Notes under the pieces: generated by a model
Database searches by the model: none
What the model was told of the DNA's origin: nothing
Seen by the model: the letters and a program-made list of their open reading frames with translations, nothing else
Shown here: positions 44,078 through 54,571 of the stretch, piece by piece
Layout of the letters: every line of letters starts with the position of its first letter
How positions within the stretch are numbered: position 1 is the first letter of the stretch
Program-made: the position numbers and the translations under genes
Assembly (NCBI GenBank): GCA_002286855.1
Contig: NRSV01000042.1
Coordinates: 62,001-126,000 of the forward strand
Length of the DNA: 64,000 bases
Direction of reading: 5' to 3'
DNA from: Bipolaris cookei
Lineage: Eukaryota; Ascomycota; Dothideomycetes; Pleosporales; Pleosporaceae

Positions 44078-44885
44078 ATGTTCACTGGACTTGTCGAAAC
44101 GATTGGCAGTAAGCAGTCACACGACATCTTTTCTGCGCGACAGCGCTGATGATAGCTAGCTGTTGCCGCCCTTGAGAAGCTTGACCAGACGGCATCAGGA
44201 GGCGGCGGCACATCTCTGACCATTACGGGATGTGAGGATATCCTAGGTGATGCCCATTTGGGTGACAGCATCAGCGTCAACGGTATGTCGCAGCGAATAC
44301 TGCTAGGGCTACTGTCTAACTCGGGTAGGCACATGCCTTACCGTTACCGAATTCACCAAATCCTCGTTCAAGATTGGATGCGCGCCCGAGACACTTCGGC
44401 GAACAAACCTAGGCTCGCTCAAGGAGGGTTCCAAAGTCAACCTCGAGCGCGCCGTCTCGGCAAACACACGCATGGGCGGCCACTTTGTGCAAGGCCATGT
44501 GGATACTATTGCTACTATCGAGTCGATAACTCCAGACGGCAATGCCCTTACCTTCCGCTTCAAACCTCGCGACACGGCGGTGCTACGATACATTGTGGAG
44601 AAGGGCTACGTCACGATAGACGGCGCAAGCTTGACAGTGACCAAGGTTCAGGACGGCCCTGATGGGTGGTGGGAGGTGATGCTTATCGCCTATACACAGG
44701 AAAAGGTAGTGACGGCGAGCAAGAAGCCTGGCAACGACGTCAACGTCGAAGTAGACCAAGTAGGCAAATACGTAGAGAAGAGTGTGGCTGGGTATTTTGA
44801 AGGCTCAACCAACGGCGAGTTTGCCATACTAGAGAAGATGGTGTCGAAACTGGTGGACGAGCGGCTGAAAGCGCTGGGAAGATAG
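44078..44885 (+). CDS. RIB5: Riboflavin synthase alpha chain
   Basis: Exons 44078-44108, 44160-44282 and 44329-44885 across introns of 51 and 46 nt give 236 aa. It begins MFTGLVETIG, the invariant riboflavin synthase start. Two lumazine-binding barrels follow. Barrel one has GDSISVNGTCLTVTEF, RTNLGSLKEGSKVNLERA and the linking MGGHFVQGHVD; barrel two has YVTIDGASLTVT, VNVEVDQVGKYVEK and a C-terminal trimerisation helix (EKMVSKLVDERLKALG). The enzyme dismutates two 6,7-dimethyl-8-ribityllumazine molecules to riboflavin and the pyrimidine precursor, the last step of vitamin B2 synthesis. The length is normal. The 31-nt first exon means the conserved start is lost if only long open frames are read. 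Confidence 0.95.
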
Positions 44886-45894
44886 GCAGACGCGAACATG
44901 TGCAGTCTTGAGCTGCCAAGTCGATAGGCTGGCCGTCGGCGGCCCCACCAGTGTAGTACCCAACAAGAATAGATCATTGTTATGGCTGCTCATATGGTTG
45001 CCTCGACAGGACCAAAAGCATGGTTGGCAGCCTCTGTGATTGTGGCTTGACAGAGTGAGGCGCAGTCTTACTTTTGTCAAACACACACATATATATTGCG
45101 ACGACCTGCGCCTGACATTTGTGACAAAGTGGCTCCTTGATTGTTCACAGCTGTTCCAGCCGCTCTTCCTTGGAACTGGGATCCGAGCTATGTTCCTCTT
45201 CCCCCTCTATCCAAGGCTGGCCGGCGCTTGTCAAGCCACACGCTTCCGACGCAGACCGCCAGTGGCCTCGGACGCCAGACTCTTGATCATTGTTTGACCG
45301 CATTGCTTACGTTGCAGGACTAGTCCGAGCTGCGGGTGGGGATATGTTAGGCAGGACACCGTCCGGCAGCGCCTCGAGGCAGCAGGCAAGCGGACCAGGT
45401 CATCGATTCAAACAACCAGCACACTTCGGCCGATACTCCATCACTGTCTCTGCGTGTGCCGATCCATCTCCTACTGACAGCGCAGCCCTGCAGGAGTGTG
45501 CAGGAGTGGCGTCTTCGACCACCCACGATAGCACTTTGGCTCGGCGTTACCGTGCACACAATTACGCGGAGCTTAAAAACAAAGCAAGACGAAAAAAGTT
45601 TGGTTTGGGGGCTGGTTTGTACGATCAGACAAAGCGTGCAAAAGAGGAAGCGAGATTGCGGGTTACATGCAGGCTTGGTAAGGGAATTTGTCGGCACAAG
45701 TCATTGGCTTTCTCACCGGCGTGCTGCTGCATAACCACGTCAAGAGCCGACCCTCTTCAAGCGCGCATGCCACCAGACGGCTACCCCAGACGCTCACCTT
45801 ATAGCGTTATCGCTCGAACGCCACTCTGTCTCTTCACCACCAACTTTCTGACATCCAAACTATGCGTTGCTTGTAATCGTCTCTTCTCGGTTGT
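44886..45894. other. Intergenic, no supported gene
   Basis: About 1 kb upstream of the next gene. A 202-codon frame (45290-45898) overlaps the next start by four bases but has no domain features and reads like promoter sequence. Confidence 0.45.
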
Positions 45895-47748
45895 ATGATC
45901 CCCGGCTCACCCTCCGCCATGGATTGGCGACTACTGGACTACGCCAAAGAGGCTGAAGAGACCGCCAATGGCCTTCTCAGCTTCGAGGGCGAGATCCCCC
46001 AATATCGCAAGGACATCAGAGGCTATATGGCTGAGCTATATGCCATTTCGCACGCTCTGCGTGAGTTGGATGATGCACTCAGGTCCATCAACTACAGAGG
46101 ATACGCAACCTACATTATCAAGGATCTCGAAATTTGTCTTCCAACTCTGGGGCATACACTTGATGACGTCCAAGACATTTTCAGCAGGTCCAAGAGAAGT
46201 CGACACGCGGCGCCGGGCGCTTTCCCAGGCACCCCGCCTTACGCCATCATATGGGAGGATGCACTTGCGGATTTCAAGACACAAGGCATGTCCTTGCCCC
46301 AAAGGTTCGAATCAGTCAGAATGTACCTACAGGGTATGCACGACACATTAAAAGGGTATGTGATGGAATTGAATTATCCATGTGAAGACCGCTGATTTGT
46401 TGTAGGGAGGAAAATGACGTTGAGTTGGCAAACTACAAGGTTTCATTATCCAAGTTGCTCAAGAAACAGAAGCCGATAGAATCATACTTCAGCAAGCTGT
46501 CGGTACAAGGTAGTGGCAAAAGTGGTGCCAAAACACCAAAGCCATCTTCTCCCAGAGTTTCCCGACCTAAAATACACAGTCATCCTACATATCCGGTTGC
46601 CAATTACAACTACCAACATCCATCATCGCCCCTACCTCATCGAGCTCATATTGCCCCAACGTGGGGCGGCATAGGAGATATACCCTTTGTCCCACCACCC
46701 GTTCCAGAGATTCCTCAATCGCCCACACACTCGTCTGCATCATCACAGGCCTATTCGAGTCAATCCACCGATTCCGAGCCCGCTGCACATTGGGCTATGA
46801 AGATATTTGATGGGCGCCACGGCTCAACACCATTTCAGACACTGGGCGAGGCTACCGAGTGCTTTGGCAGGAATGAACCTCGTGTAATCGGAATGTTGCA
46901 GGACGACGGGTTTGATAAAGTGTTGGAATTGCCTTTCGAGGCTACCAACGTATGGGTAAGGATGTACTGCAGAGCTGAGGACAATCGTGCGCGAATCCTT
47001 TTCCTTTCTATGGACTCTGAAAGCCGCCGCATGAGATATCAAATCCCAATCACAGCGCTGGCGCTGCGGCGAGCAGGTTCATGTCTACTGCTCTGTCGGG
47101 CCAATCGCCGCGATGGGCAACTAGATCTCTGGGCTAGGTTACGCTTTCCCCTCTACGAACGTAAGCACATTGAATATTATCATCGTAGAGCTCCTCTAAC
47201 AATGACCTAGGTATGGTTCTGTTCTACTGTACCGCCATTGCCATGAAACGACAAGATCAAACTGCTGTTGCAGAGGGACTTGTCGACTTTTTCGAGCCCG
47301 AGAGCATCATGTTTAGCGGGTAAGCTATCAATGGCATCTTCAATATTGAGCATTTCTAACAAGACTTAGCGAGACTACAGACAACAGATATCTACATGCT
47401 TTCCGTATCTACTATGATGAAGATTCGGGCTGCGTGCGTTTCGAGGCTACTGCTCGTCGAGGTCCAATGAACACCATACCCATCTGGACTGCCTTCGTTA
47501 CACAATACGTTGGACGCAGGGACTGGATGAAACGTGTTAGTCCCGACACTATACAGTTCGAAAAGCTGCATCCGTACGTGTTTTGCGACAGCTACAGGCT
47601 GCCCAAGGGACCTACAGGGAAATACCGGCTCACCTTCACGACCCCTGAAGGTATGAAGATCCACTTTAGTGTACCCATTTTGTCACTGACTCGAAGGACA
47701 GATGCAAAACAATTCAGAGAGAGCTTCTATCGAATCAGCATGGCTTGA
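45895..47748 (+). CDS. Conserved-looking protein of unknown function (567 aa)
   Basis: Exons 45895-46355, 46406-47160, 47211-47319 and 47370-47748 across three introns of exactly 50 nt each give 567 aa (559 aa from the second ATG at 45919). The N-terminal ~160 residues look helical (DYAKEAEETANGLLSFEGEI, YMAELYAISHALRELDDALR, LEICLPTLGHTLDDVQDIF), reminiscent of the helical N-terminal domains often found on fungal STAND-type proteins. A Ser/Pro-rich linker (~200-290) follows. The C-terminal half is mixed alpha/beta with several short strands (VWVRMYCRAEDNRARILFLS, CVRFEATARR, KYRLTFTTPEGMKIHFSVPI). I do not recognise a family. Good splice sites and uninterrupted phase across four exons argue that it is real. 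Confidence 0.7.
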
Positions 47749-48323
47749 GGGTTGTCAGATGCGCACAATAGACACGAGGTATGCTGGTCTGCCCGTCTCT
47801 GTATCGACATACTCAACACTCGCTAAGACGACGATGACGACTTTACGAAGAAAAATATCTACGACTTTATGACAACAATGATGAGCAAACGACGACTACG
47901 ATAAGGGTGGCTTCTGCTTTTCGGCATGATATACCCCGCTCAGTCTACTTTTCCCTCCTTGGGCCAACAAATTGATTGACAATCGGCCTTTGCTGCTGGC
48001 GCAACCTGTTGTTTGGATTCCCTTGTCATTGTACTTATGCACATTGTTTAATATGCAAACTTAGTATTAGTACTGAAAAAAACAGCGCTGCAAGGCGCTA
48101 GAAAATCTAATCATCGTGGTGTCAAGCTCCTCTCGGACTAGCTTTTCAATGCCTTGCCCCGCTTTGAGACCCTTGGTGATTAGTGTCTGTGCGCTTCTAG
48201 TTCTACCAAAACCAAAATTTCCGTATCCTGCCTTTCGGCGATCGCAGAACCAATCTCTCTCTTCTCTTGCCTTACATATATTTTCTCCCTCGACTGTCGG
48301 ATTCCTTAGCTTTTACAATCGTC
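47749..48323. other. Intergenic, PRMT1 promoter side
   Basis: About 575 bases. CT-rich sequence around 48225-48300 directly precedes the PRMT1 ATG. No other feature is seen. Confidence 0.45.
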
Positions 48324-49658
48324 ATGGCGAACCAGCAAGAGACAGGAAAGAAGGACCCTCTCACGGGCATGGCGCACTCTGAGGCGCATTATTTCAACAG
48401 GTAGGCACTTGCGGACGGTCCAAAGATACATGCCCTGTTACTAACGCCGTGTTGCGCAGTTACAACCACCACGGTCCGTAAAGAATGCCATGTCTTGATG
48501 AAAGTGATACTAACGCGCGGGTGAAGGCATCCACGAGGAAATGCTGGTACGCGTGCCCCACTTCCTTCCTTGCCCGAGCAAAGGTTGCAGTCACGACCAC
48601 AAGCAGCTTGGCTAATGTTACGCGTCTAGAAAGATGAAGTCCGAACCAAGAGCTACCGCGACGCCATCTACCAAAACCCCCACCTGTTCAAGGACAAGGT
48701 CGTTCTTGATGTCGGATGTGGCACCTCCATCCTCAGCATGTCCGCACTCCCCCGCCTGAACACAGTGCTCGAACACACGCTGATACCTGGGATATAGGTT
48801 CGCCGCCAAGGCCGGTGCAAAGCATGTTATCGGTGTGGACATGTCAACTATTATCGAAAAGGCAAAGGAGATTGTCGAGGTAAATGGCCTGTCGGATAAG
48901 ATCACCCTGCTGCAAGGCAAGATGGAAGAGGTTGTCCTGCCCTTTGACAAGGTCGACATAATAATATCCGAGTGGATGGGCTACTTTTTGCTCTACGAGT
49001 CCATGTTGGACACTGTCCTATATGCGCGCGACAAGTACCTGGTCAAGGACGGCCTGATCTTCCCCGACAAGGCTACCATTTTCATGGCCGGTATCGAAGA
49101 TGGCGAGTACAAGGACGAAAAGATTGGCTGTAAGTCTAGTGAATTTTACTGAAATTTGCCGATATGCTAACGAGATCAGTCTGGGACAACGTTTGGGGTT
49201 TCGACTACTCACCACTCAAGGCCACTGCCATGACTGAACCTCTCGTCGACACTGTTGACATCAAGGCCGTCGTTACTGACCCTTCACCGGTCATCACCCT
49301 CGACCTTTACACGTGCACCGTTGCCGATCTCACATTCCGGTTACCATACGAGCTCAAGGTGCGCCGCAACGACTTTGTCCACGCCGTCATTGCCTGGTTT
49401 GATATTGAGTTTGCCGCCTGCCACAAGCCCATCCGCTTCTCTACCGGCCCTCACACAAAGTACACGCACTGGAAACAGACTGTCTTCTACCTCAAGGACG
49501 TCTTGACTGTCGAAGAGGGCGAGACAATCAGCGGTATTCTGGAGAACAAGCCCAGTGAGAAGAACCACCGCGACTTGGATATCACCATTTCCTACAAGCT
49601 CGAGACCCAGGATATGCACAGACAGGCGGCTGGCGAGGCACAGTACAAGATGTGCTAG
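48324..49658 (+). CDS. HMT1: Type I protein arginine methyltransferase (PRMT1/Hmt1)
   Basis: Six exons, 48324-48400, 48460-48473, 48527-48546, 48630-48739, 48798-49129 and 49180-49658, give 343 aa, the standard length. Exons 2 and 3 are only 14 and 20 nt; together with exon 1 they encode HYFNSYNHHGIHEEMLKD, the signature YFxSY helix. Motif I is VVLDVGCGTSILSMFAAKAGA; the position that is usually a third Gly is Ser70 here. The adenosine-binding acidic end is GVDMS. The double-E loop SEWMGYFLLYE supplies catalytic Glu132 and Glu141, and the THW loop is YTHWKQTVFYL. The enzyme makes asymmetric dimethylarginine on RGG proteins and histone H4R3 in nucleus and cytoplasm. Phases agree at all five introns. 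The first ATG is used. Confidence 0.94.
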
Positions 49659-50409
49659 AGAATGTGTGTATGTGTGTACAAGTAGACCGCGAAGTTTGTA
49701 GGTCTTGAAACAAGAAAGAGAGAGAGAAATGGGGATTTCTTGTTGCATGCTTTCTTGATCGATAGACTTTTGTGCTCGCACAACGGTAAAACCCGGCGTT
49801 TTGTTTTTCTTTTCGTTCTCTTTTTTTTAAACTTTCAACAACTGTTTTGGTCATAACACGGGGTGTGTATGTGTGTGTGTGTGGATCTGGGCTCGGGTCC
49901 TTATTGAATTGCGGGAAAAATCTAGGGTAGCATGAGCATGCGTGTCACGAGTTATGAAGCAGGGACCAATCGAATTATTGGGAATTCCTCCCCTATAACA
50001 AAAAAACGATTGTGTACAGCAAGGACCTGGACATGGTGATTTGTGAATGTGTGGTTTGCTTTGTACACGGCTGATGAAGAGCGGGAGAAGATTCTTTAAT
50101 CTAAAAATGAAGAGCTTAAACGCTTTCTCATTGAAATCTATGTCATGCTTCGCCTGAAGCGCTGTGGGGTATATGTATGTACATGCCGATATGTACCAGT
50201 TGGACAAAACTCCGGGACATGAAAACTCCGTAGGTAGATGATGCAATGGGGAAAAACTAGGCCAAATAGACCTGTTAGAAGATGCAAACCAAGCCCTTTT
50301 CTTTTTCTTTTGAAATCGCCATAGAAAAGAGGAAAGCCCAAAGGCTGAGATGAAATCCTCCCAAATCGCCATGCACACCCCTGACATAAAGAAAAAGAAA
50401 GAAAGAAGC
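49659..50409. other. Convergent 3' intergenic region with GT repeat
   Basis: About 750 bases between the convergent PRMT1 and BRF1 genes. It includes a short (GT)n run at 49863-49883. No gene is supported. Confidence 0.5.
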
Positions 50410-52593
50410 CTAATAGTCATAACTCTCATTCCCAAACCCCTCATCATCATCATCATCCCGATAATTATACTCGAGATCCTCCTCTTCCTCTTCTTCCCCT
50501 AGCATCTCCTCCTCTTCCTCCTCTTCATCACCCTCCGCATCTTCATCCGCAACTGGCTGCTGGACAGCAGGCGGAGATCTATTCACCGGACTAGTACCCT
50601 GGGCACTATCTGCGGGACTAGCCGATGCATTCGTTCCACCGCCTGGAAAAAGTTCCTTGAGCCTATCGTAATTGATGTGATTGCTGAAAGCTTTATTCGC
50701 CCGTTTCTTAAGCATCTTGTGCGCGGCGTCTGCAGCGCTGGCAGCAGGTTGGCCCTCAAGGACGCTGCCGTCGCCCATTTGGTGGTGTTTGCGTTTCTGT
50801 TTTGGTTTCTTGGGTTTGTCTTCTGCGGCTTCGAGTTCGGCGAGGAGCATCTTTTCTTGCTGGGCGCGGAGCCATTCTTCGTTTTCCGTGATCCAGACGG
50901 CTTCTTTGCGGCGGACTTCTTCGGGGCCTAGGATGCACGTGGCGACGTCCGGATCATCTTCGAATTCTTCTTCGCCGATTTCAGGGTCCGTGTTTATGGG
51001 GGTGTCGCGTTTGTCTTGGGCGGCGCGTGCCATTTCGGCGGCGGTCCAGCCGGAGCGTCGGAGGAGATCGTGGTCTTCATTGTTGGCGAATTCCTTGAAA
51101 ATGGCCTCCCAGTCTTTGATGGCATTGGTGAGTTCTTCCTCAATGTCTTGTTCGATTTCAAGATCTTCTTCGGGAATGACGATGGGGACTCGTTTCTTAG
51201 GGGGACGACCGCGTTTCTTGGGCATGACAAAGTCTGGGTCGGTAGCCTCGCCTGCCTCTACTTCCTCAAGCGCAGTGGCAACACTATCGATCATTGCATC
51301 GGCATTACCATCAAAAGCCTCAACTTCTGCAGGTATGCCGCTTCCTTGGGTGCTTGTGTCTCCACTTTGAGTAGGAACTGGTTGTGACGAACCATCATTG
51401 GACTTTCGTCTCTTGCTTGTCCGCGTTGGTGCTGTAGCCGTGCCAGTCTCTATTTCACCACTTCCTGGATCGTTCTCTAGAGATGCTGCAGTGTCATCGT
51501 GTCCTTGAAGCCGTCTCCTTCTCTTCGCTTGACGCTGCTCCTTTTCTGCACGCCTCCAGATGGCAGGCGGTTGAGCGTTGACTTTTAATCTTGGCGCAAA
51601 CTCTCGGAATTGATTGACCGTCAAAGCTGCACTCTGCGTCCTCTTGTATTCGTATAGACGGGAAGTAATGGTGGAATCGGCGACCTTGACAACATAGACA
51701 ACCTCACGAATGGTACGACGAAAGTTGTTCATGCGAGCAGCAATGATAATACAAGCACCACACAATCCAGCGGGCTGGCGACCTTGCACCATCCAGTCGC
51801 GATTCATGCGCTTCAAGACCTTACAGGCATCATCAGCTACCCTATGAGAGTCGTCTCCAAACTCCAATTTCCGGCAGTACTTCAACATCAAAGGCTCAAT
51901 CTCCTGTACAGCCTTGCTACCAACGAGCTGAGCGGGATCCTCCTCTTTCAGCATTTCCAAAAACTGCTTGTATGTATCACCCAGGGCCCAGACGTTTGTT
52001 TGGATCTTCTCTGCCAAGTCGATAAGCATGAGAGTGTTCTCGGGCTGCCTACGGGCTGCCATGTAGATGGCGACAGCGGCGACATTCCTCATGCGGCGAC
52101 CCTGAATGAACCTATGGTTCATGGCGAGTTTGTACCAACTAAAAGCCTGTTCTATGACTGCCTCGCGCTGGTTGAGAGAAGCGCCCAGGGCTTGGATAGC
52201 ACTCTTTCCGTTCATAGCAGCCTGCTCCCTACTCTCCATGCCACCGAGACCCCGCATGGTGCCGCCCATGGAATTGGCATGTCGCTGGTTGGCATGGATA
52301 AAGCCACCCTCGACAATGGCTGCTCCACCCGAAGTTTCGCCAAAAGTGACTTCGGAAACAATTTGGCTCTCATCGTGGACTTTTCCGCAGTTGTAACACA
52401 TGGTGGTGCCGTCGGCGGAATTGATTATGGGGGCCTCGCAGCAGTTGTAGGTGCGCTGGGTGGGTTTTGCAGGCTGGGGCGGACCGGCAGCTCTTCGTTT
52501 TGTTGCGGAGGACTGGTATTGGTAGGAATCGGGTTTGTTCAGGCTCGAGAGGCGTGGGGCCCTCGCCGGCCTCGCGATTCGGGGCGCGGACAT
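50410..52593 (-). CDS. BRF1: Transcription factor IIIB subunit Brf1
   Basis: A single uninterrupted exon of 727 aa from ATG 52593 (738 aa from an ATG at 52626). The N-terminal zinc-ribbon region reads RTYNCCEAPIINSADGTTMCYNCGKVHDE. Two TFIIB-like cyclin repeats follow (about residues 125-215, HRFIQGRRMRNVAAVAIYMAAR; and 220-310, DWMVQGRQPAGLCGACIIIAARM). The C-terminal half has the Brf-specific segment around KKRANKAFSNHINYDRLKELF, which in yeast binds TBP, plus a GRPPKK AT-hook-like element and a very acidic tail encoded by GAA/GAT runs. Brf1 recruits RNA polymerase III to tRNA and 5S genes. The first zinc knuckle shows adjacent Cys-Cys rather than CxxC. A long antisense frame over the conserved half is a shadow. 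Confidence 0.93.
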   Translation of the reverse strand: MSAPRIARPARAPRLSSLNKPDSYQYQSSATKRRAAGPPQPAKPTQRTYNCCEAPIINSADGTTMCYNCGKVHDESQIVSEVTFGETSGGAAIVEGGFIHANQRHANSMGGTMRGLGGMESREQAAMNGKSAIQALGASLNQREAVIEQAFSWYKLAMNHRFIQGRRMRNVAAVAIYMAARRQPENTLMLIDLAEKIQTNVWALGDTYKQFLEMLKEEDPAQLVGSKAVQEIEPLMLKYCRKLEFGDDSHRVADDACKVLKRMNRDWMVQGRQPAGLCGACIIIAARMNNFRRTIREVVYVVKVADSTITSRLYEYKRTQSAALTVNQFREFAPRLKVNAQPPAIWRRAEKEQRQAKRRRRLQGHDDTAASLENDPGSGEIETGTATAPTRTSKRRKSNDGSSQPVPTQSGDTSTQGSGIPAEVEAFDGNADAMIDSVATALEEVEAGEATDPDFVMPKKRGRPPKKRVPIVIPEEDLEIEQDIEEELTNAIKDWEAIFKEFANNEDHDLLRRSGWTAAEMARAAQDKRDTPINTDPEIGEEEFEDDPDVATCILGPEEVRRKEAVWITENEEWLRAQQEKMLLAELEAAEDKPKKPKQKRKHHQMGDGSVLEGQPAASAADAAHKMLKKRANKAFSNHINYDRLKELFPGGGTNASASPADSAQGTSPVNRSPPAVQQPVADEDAEGDEEEEEEEMLGEEEEEEDLEYNYRDDDDDEGFGNESYDY

Positions 52594-53593
52594 GGCGAGC
52601 GCAGTTCTGTGGTGGTGTAGTGCCAAACGAGCGTGGGGAGCAGGCAGTCGAGATTTGGTCGAGGAAATGGAGAGACAGTCAAGATGGCGCGCGAATAAGA
52701 CGCGGTACTGCAGGCGGGGCAGAGCAGGCGGTGATTGGTGTGATTCGGTGGGGCTCGTTGCCTGTTTGGGCCACGAACGCTACACTTCGAGCTGCGAACA
52801 TGCCGACTTGGGTACGGACCAACGGCTGCAATCTCGACGGCTTCGTCTGTGTGGATACCCAAGATGTTTCTAGGCGACAGATTACATATTCTCTGACGCA
52901 TCTTGGCGTCTTTCTGGACAATTCGATTTGGCACCCTGCAGCGGGGGGAGCGTTGCCTTGGGGGCTACCTTGAGCATCCAGATATCGCTCATTCGCCATG
53001 CCGTACACACATACATACTCCGTACATAGCCACAAGACAGACGGCATTGACAAGCACATTTATTAACCTCACCGCCGTCCAGACAGCAGCTCATTGTATC
53101 GTCTACAAGCCCAACAACAGCAGGCCCCCCAAAGCTCCTCGGACGCGGTACCTGCAGCAACCGCCTGGCAGTTGTCCATGGCGGGCTCGGAACGCAGGTG
53201 ATGACGGCACAAGCCATGATTGGCTCCTCGCCCTCTATCCGAAGTGGCCGGGCTGGGCCATGGAGCAAAAAAGGCCTGCAGTCGCCCGGCCTGCACTGCC
53301 CTGCGCTTCCCAGCCTCCTTCTTGGGCGAGTAAAGGGGGTGCGGCTTGCGTAGGTGTGGGTGTGGGTGTGGGTGTGTGTCGGTGTGTGTGCGTCGTGGCC
53401 GAGTACCCAGCCAGCTATTTCATCCGCGCCCCCGTCTGTGTCGCCCTGGGTCCCCGCCCCCAGGCTCACGTCCATAACTTTCTCTCCTTGCTGCCACCCA
53501 AACTTGCTCCGTCTTTGGGATCCTCTTACTCCTGTTGCAACACCTCGCCACATACCAGCGCTTTTTGTTGTTTTCGTAGACTAGTCCGGCACC
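52594..53593. promoter_or_regulatory. Divergent intergenic region BRF1 / acidic protein
   Basis: About 1 kb between divergent starts, GC-rich. It contains a GGTGTG-type repeat at 53353-53391. Long open frames across it on both strands reflect low stop frequency and have no domains. Confidence 0.45.
53353..53391. repeat. GGTGTG/GTGTGT low-complexity repeat
   Basis: Three to four GGTGTG units grade into GT dinucleotides. It lies about 200 bp upstream of the acidic-protein ATG. It resembles a degenerate simple repeat, not a telomere. Confidence 0.7.
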
Positions 53594-54405
53594 ATGACTA
53601 CCAGGAAGAGGAAGAACGACGACGAGGAGCTCGTTGCCCTCCCCAGCGACGAGAGCGACGAAGAAGAAGAGTAAGTCGACGCTTCCTTGACGTCATGCCT
53701 CTACCCACCACGTCGCAATCCTGTAGTTTTGGCTTCATTGCCATCGCCGCTATGCGCATGCTCGAATTGATGTTTTGCATTTGTACCTTTACGCTGTCTA
53801 GTCGCTGCGCATGCCTCCAAAGACAGTCGCAGCCCTGGAGTTAGCAGCAGCCGGCTCCCTCCTCCCTGCTGCAGCAATCAACTCACTCCCACTCTACCTC
53901 TACGCTTGACATGGCTATTATGGCACTTCTTGCCCGATTTATCGAAACAATTCCCTTTGCGCACGCATGCGACACCCACAGCAAGACTGACCCGGCGATC
54001 CAGATACGCAGAGTCTGAAGGCTCAAACTTTGATTCAGCCGACTCGGACGAAGAAGAGCCACGTAAGTCATCCTGAGTAACCCATGGCGGCCCCTGTCCC
54101 CTTTTCCTCAACTCTCTTCTTACTTTTTATGTTTTTTTGTAGCGCCAAAGAAAAAGGCCAAGCGCACTACCAAAGCCAAAAGCAAAGACGAGGACGAGGA
54201 TGAGAGCGAGGAAGAGGCCGAGCTGAGCGCCGACGACGACGAGGATGCTGCTTTTGACGAGGTGGACGATGAGGACGACGATGACGAAGACGACAAGAAG
54301 AAAGCAAAGGACGCCAAGCCTGCTGGTGCTGAGAAGGACCGCAAAGTCAAGAAGACCGGGAAGGACGAGCCTGTACCCGTAGTTGACGATGACGACGAAG
54401 AGTAA
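53594..54405 (+). CDS. Small highly acidic protein, unknown function
   Basis: Exons 53594-53670, 54004-54062 and 54143-54405 give 132 aa. The sequence is MTTRKRKNDDEELVALPSDE, then EEEYAESEGSNFDSADSDEEEPPKKKAKRTTKAK, then alternating acidic and lysine-rich blocks to a DDDDEE end. The basic PKKKAKR is a plausible nuclear signal. The composition is like small histone-chaperone or nucleolar proteins, but no family motif is certain. The first intron is 333 nt, the longest I place in this window. The splice model rests on good donor GTAAGT sites and phase. An additional small exon inside intron 1 cannot be excluded. Confidence 0.65.
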
Positions 54406-54571
54406 AGCAACCGTCCATCTTGTAAACGGCAATGACATGTGCAATTCCACAAACTCGTTTCTAACAGTCGTCCACTTTACTTGCACAAATATTGTCTTGA
54501 ATTTCTTTGATATTCACCATTAAAATCATATCTAAGCTCATAACCACTCAAAGTCTCGAGGTCGAGCACAT

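Noticed and set aside
45290..45898. 202-codon open frame just upstream of the 567-aa gene
   Set aside because: It overlaps the next ATG by four bases, has no recognisable domain, and has the look of promoter or 5' UTR sequence that happens to lack stops.
51784..52620. 278-codon open frame antisense to BRF1
   Set aside because: It mirrors the highly conserved Brf1 cyclin repeats on the other strand.
53353..53391. Telomere-like GGTGTG repeat
   Set aside because: It is short, irregular and internal. Fungal telomeres are usually TTAGGG arrays, so it is a simple repeat.
52903..53844. 313-codon open frame over the BRF1/acidic-protein intergenic region
   Set aside because: It runs through a GT simple repeat and overlaps the acidic-protein first exon in another frame. 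It is a GC-rich shadow.
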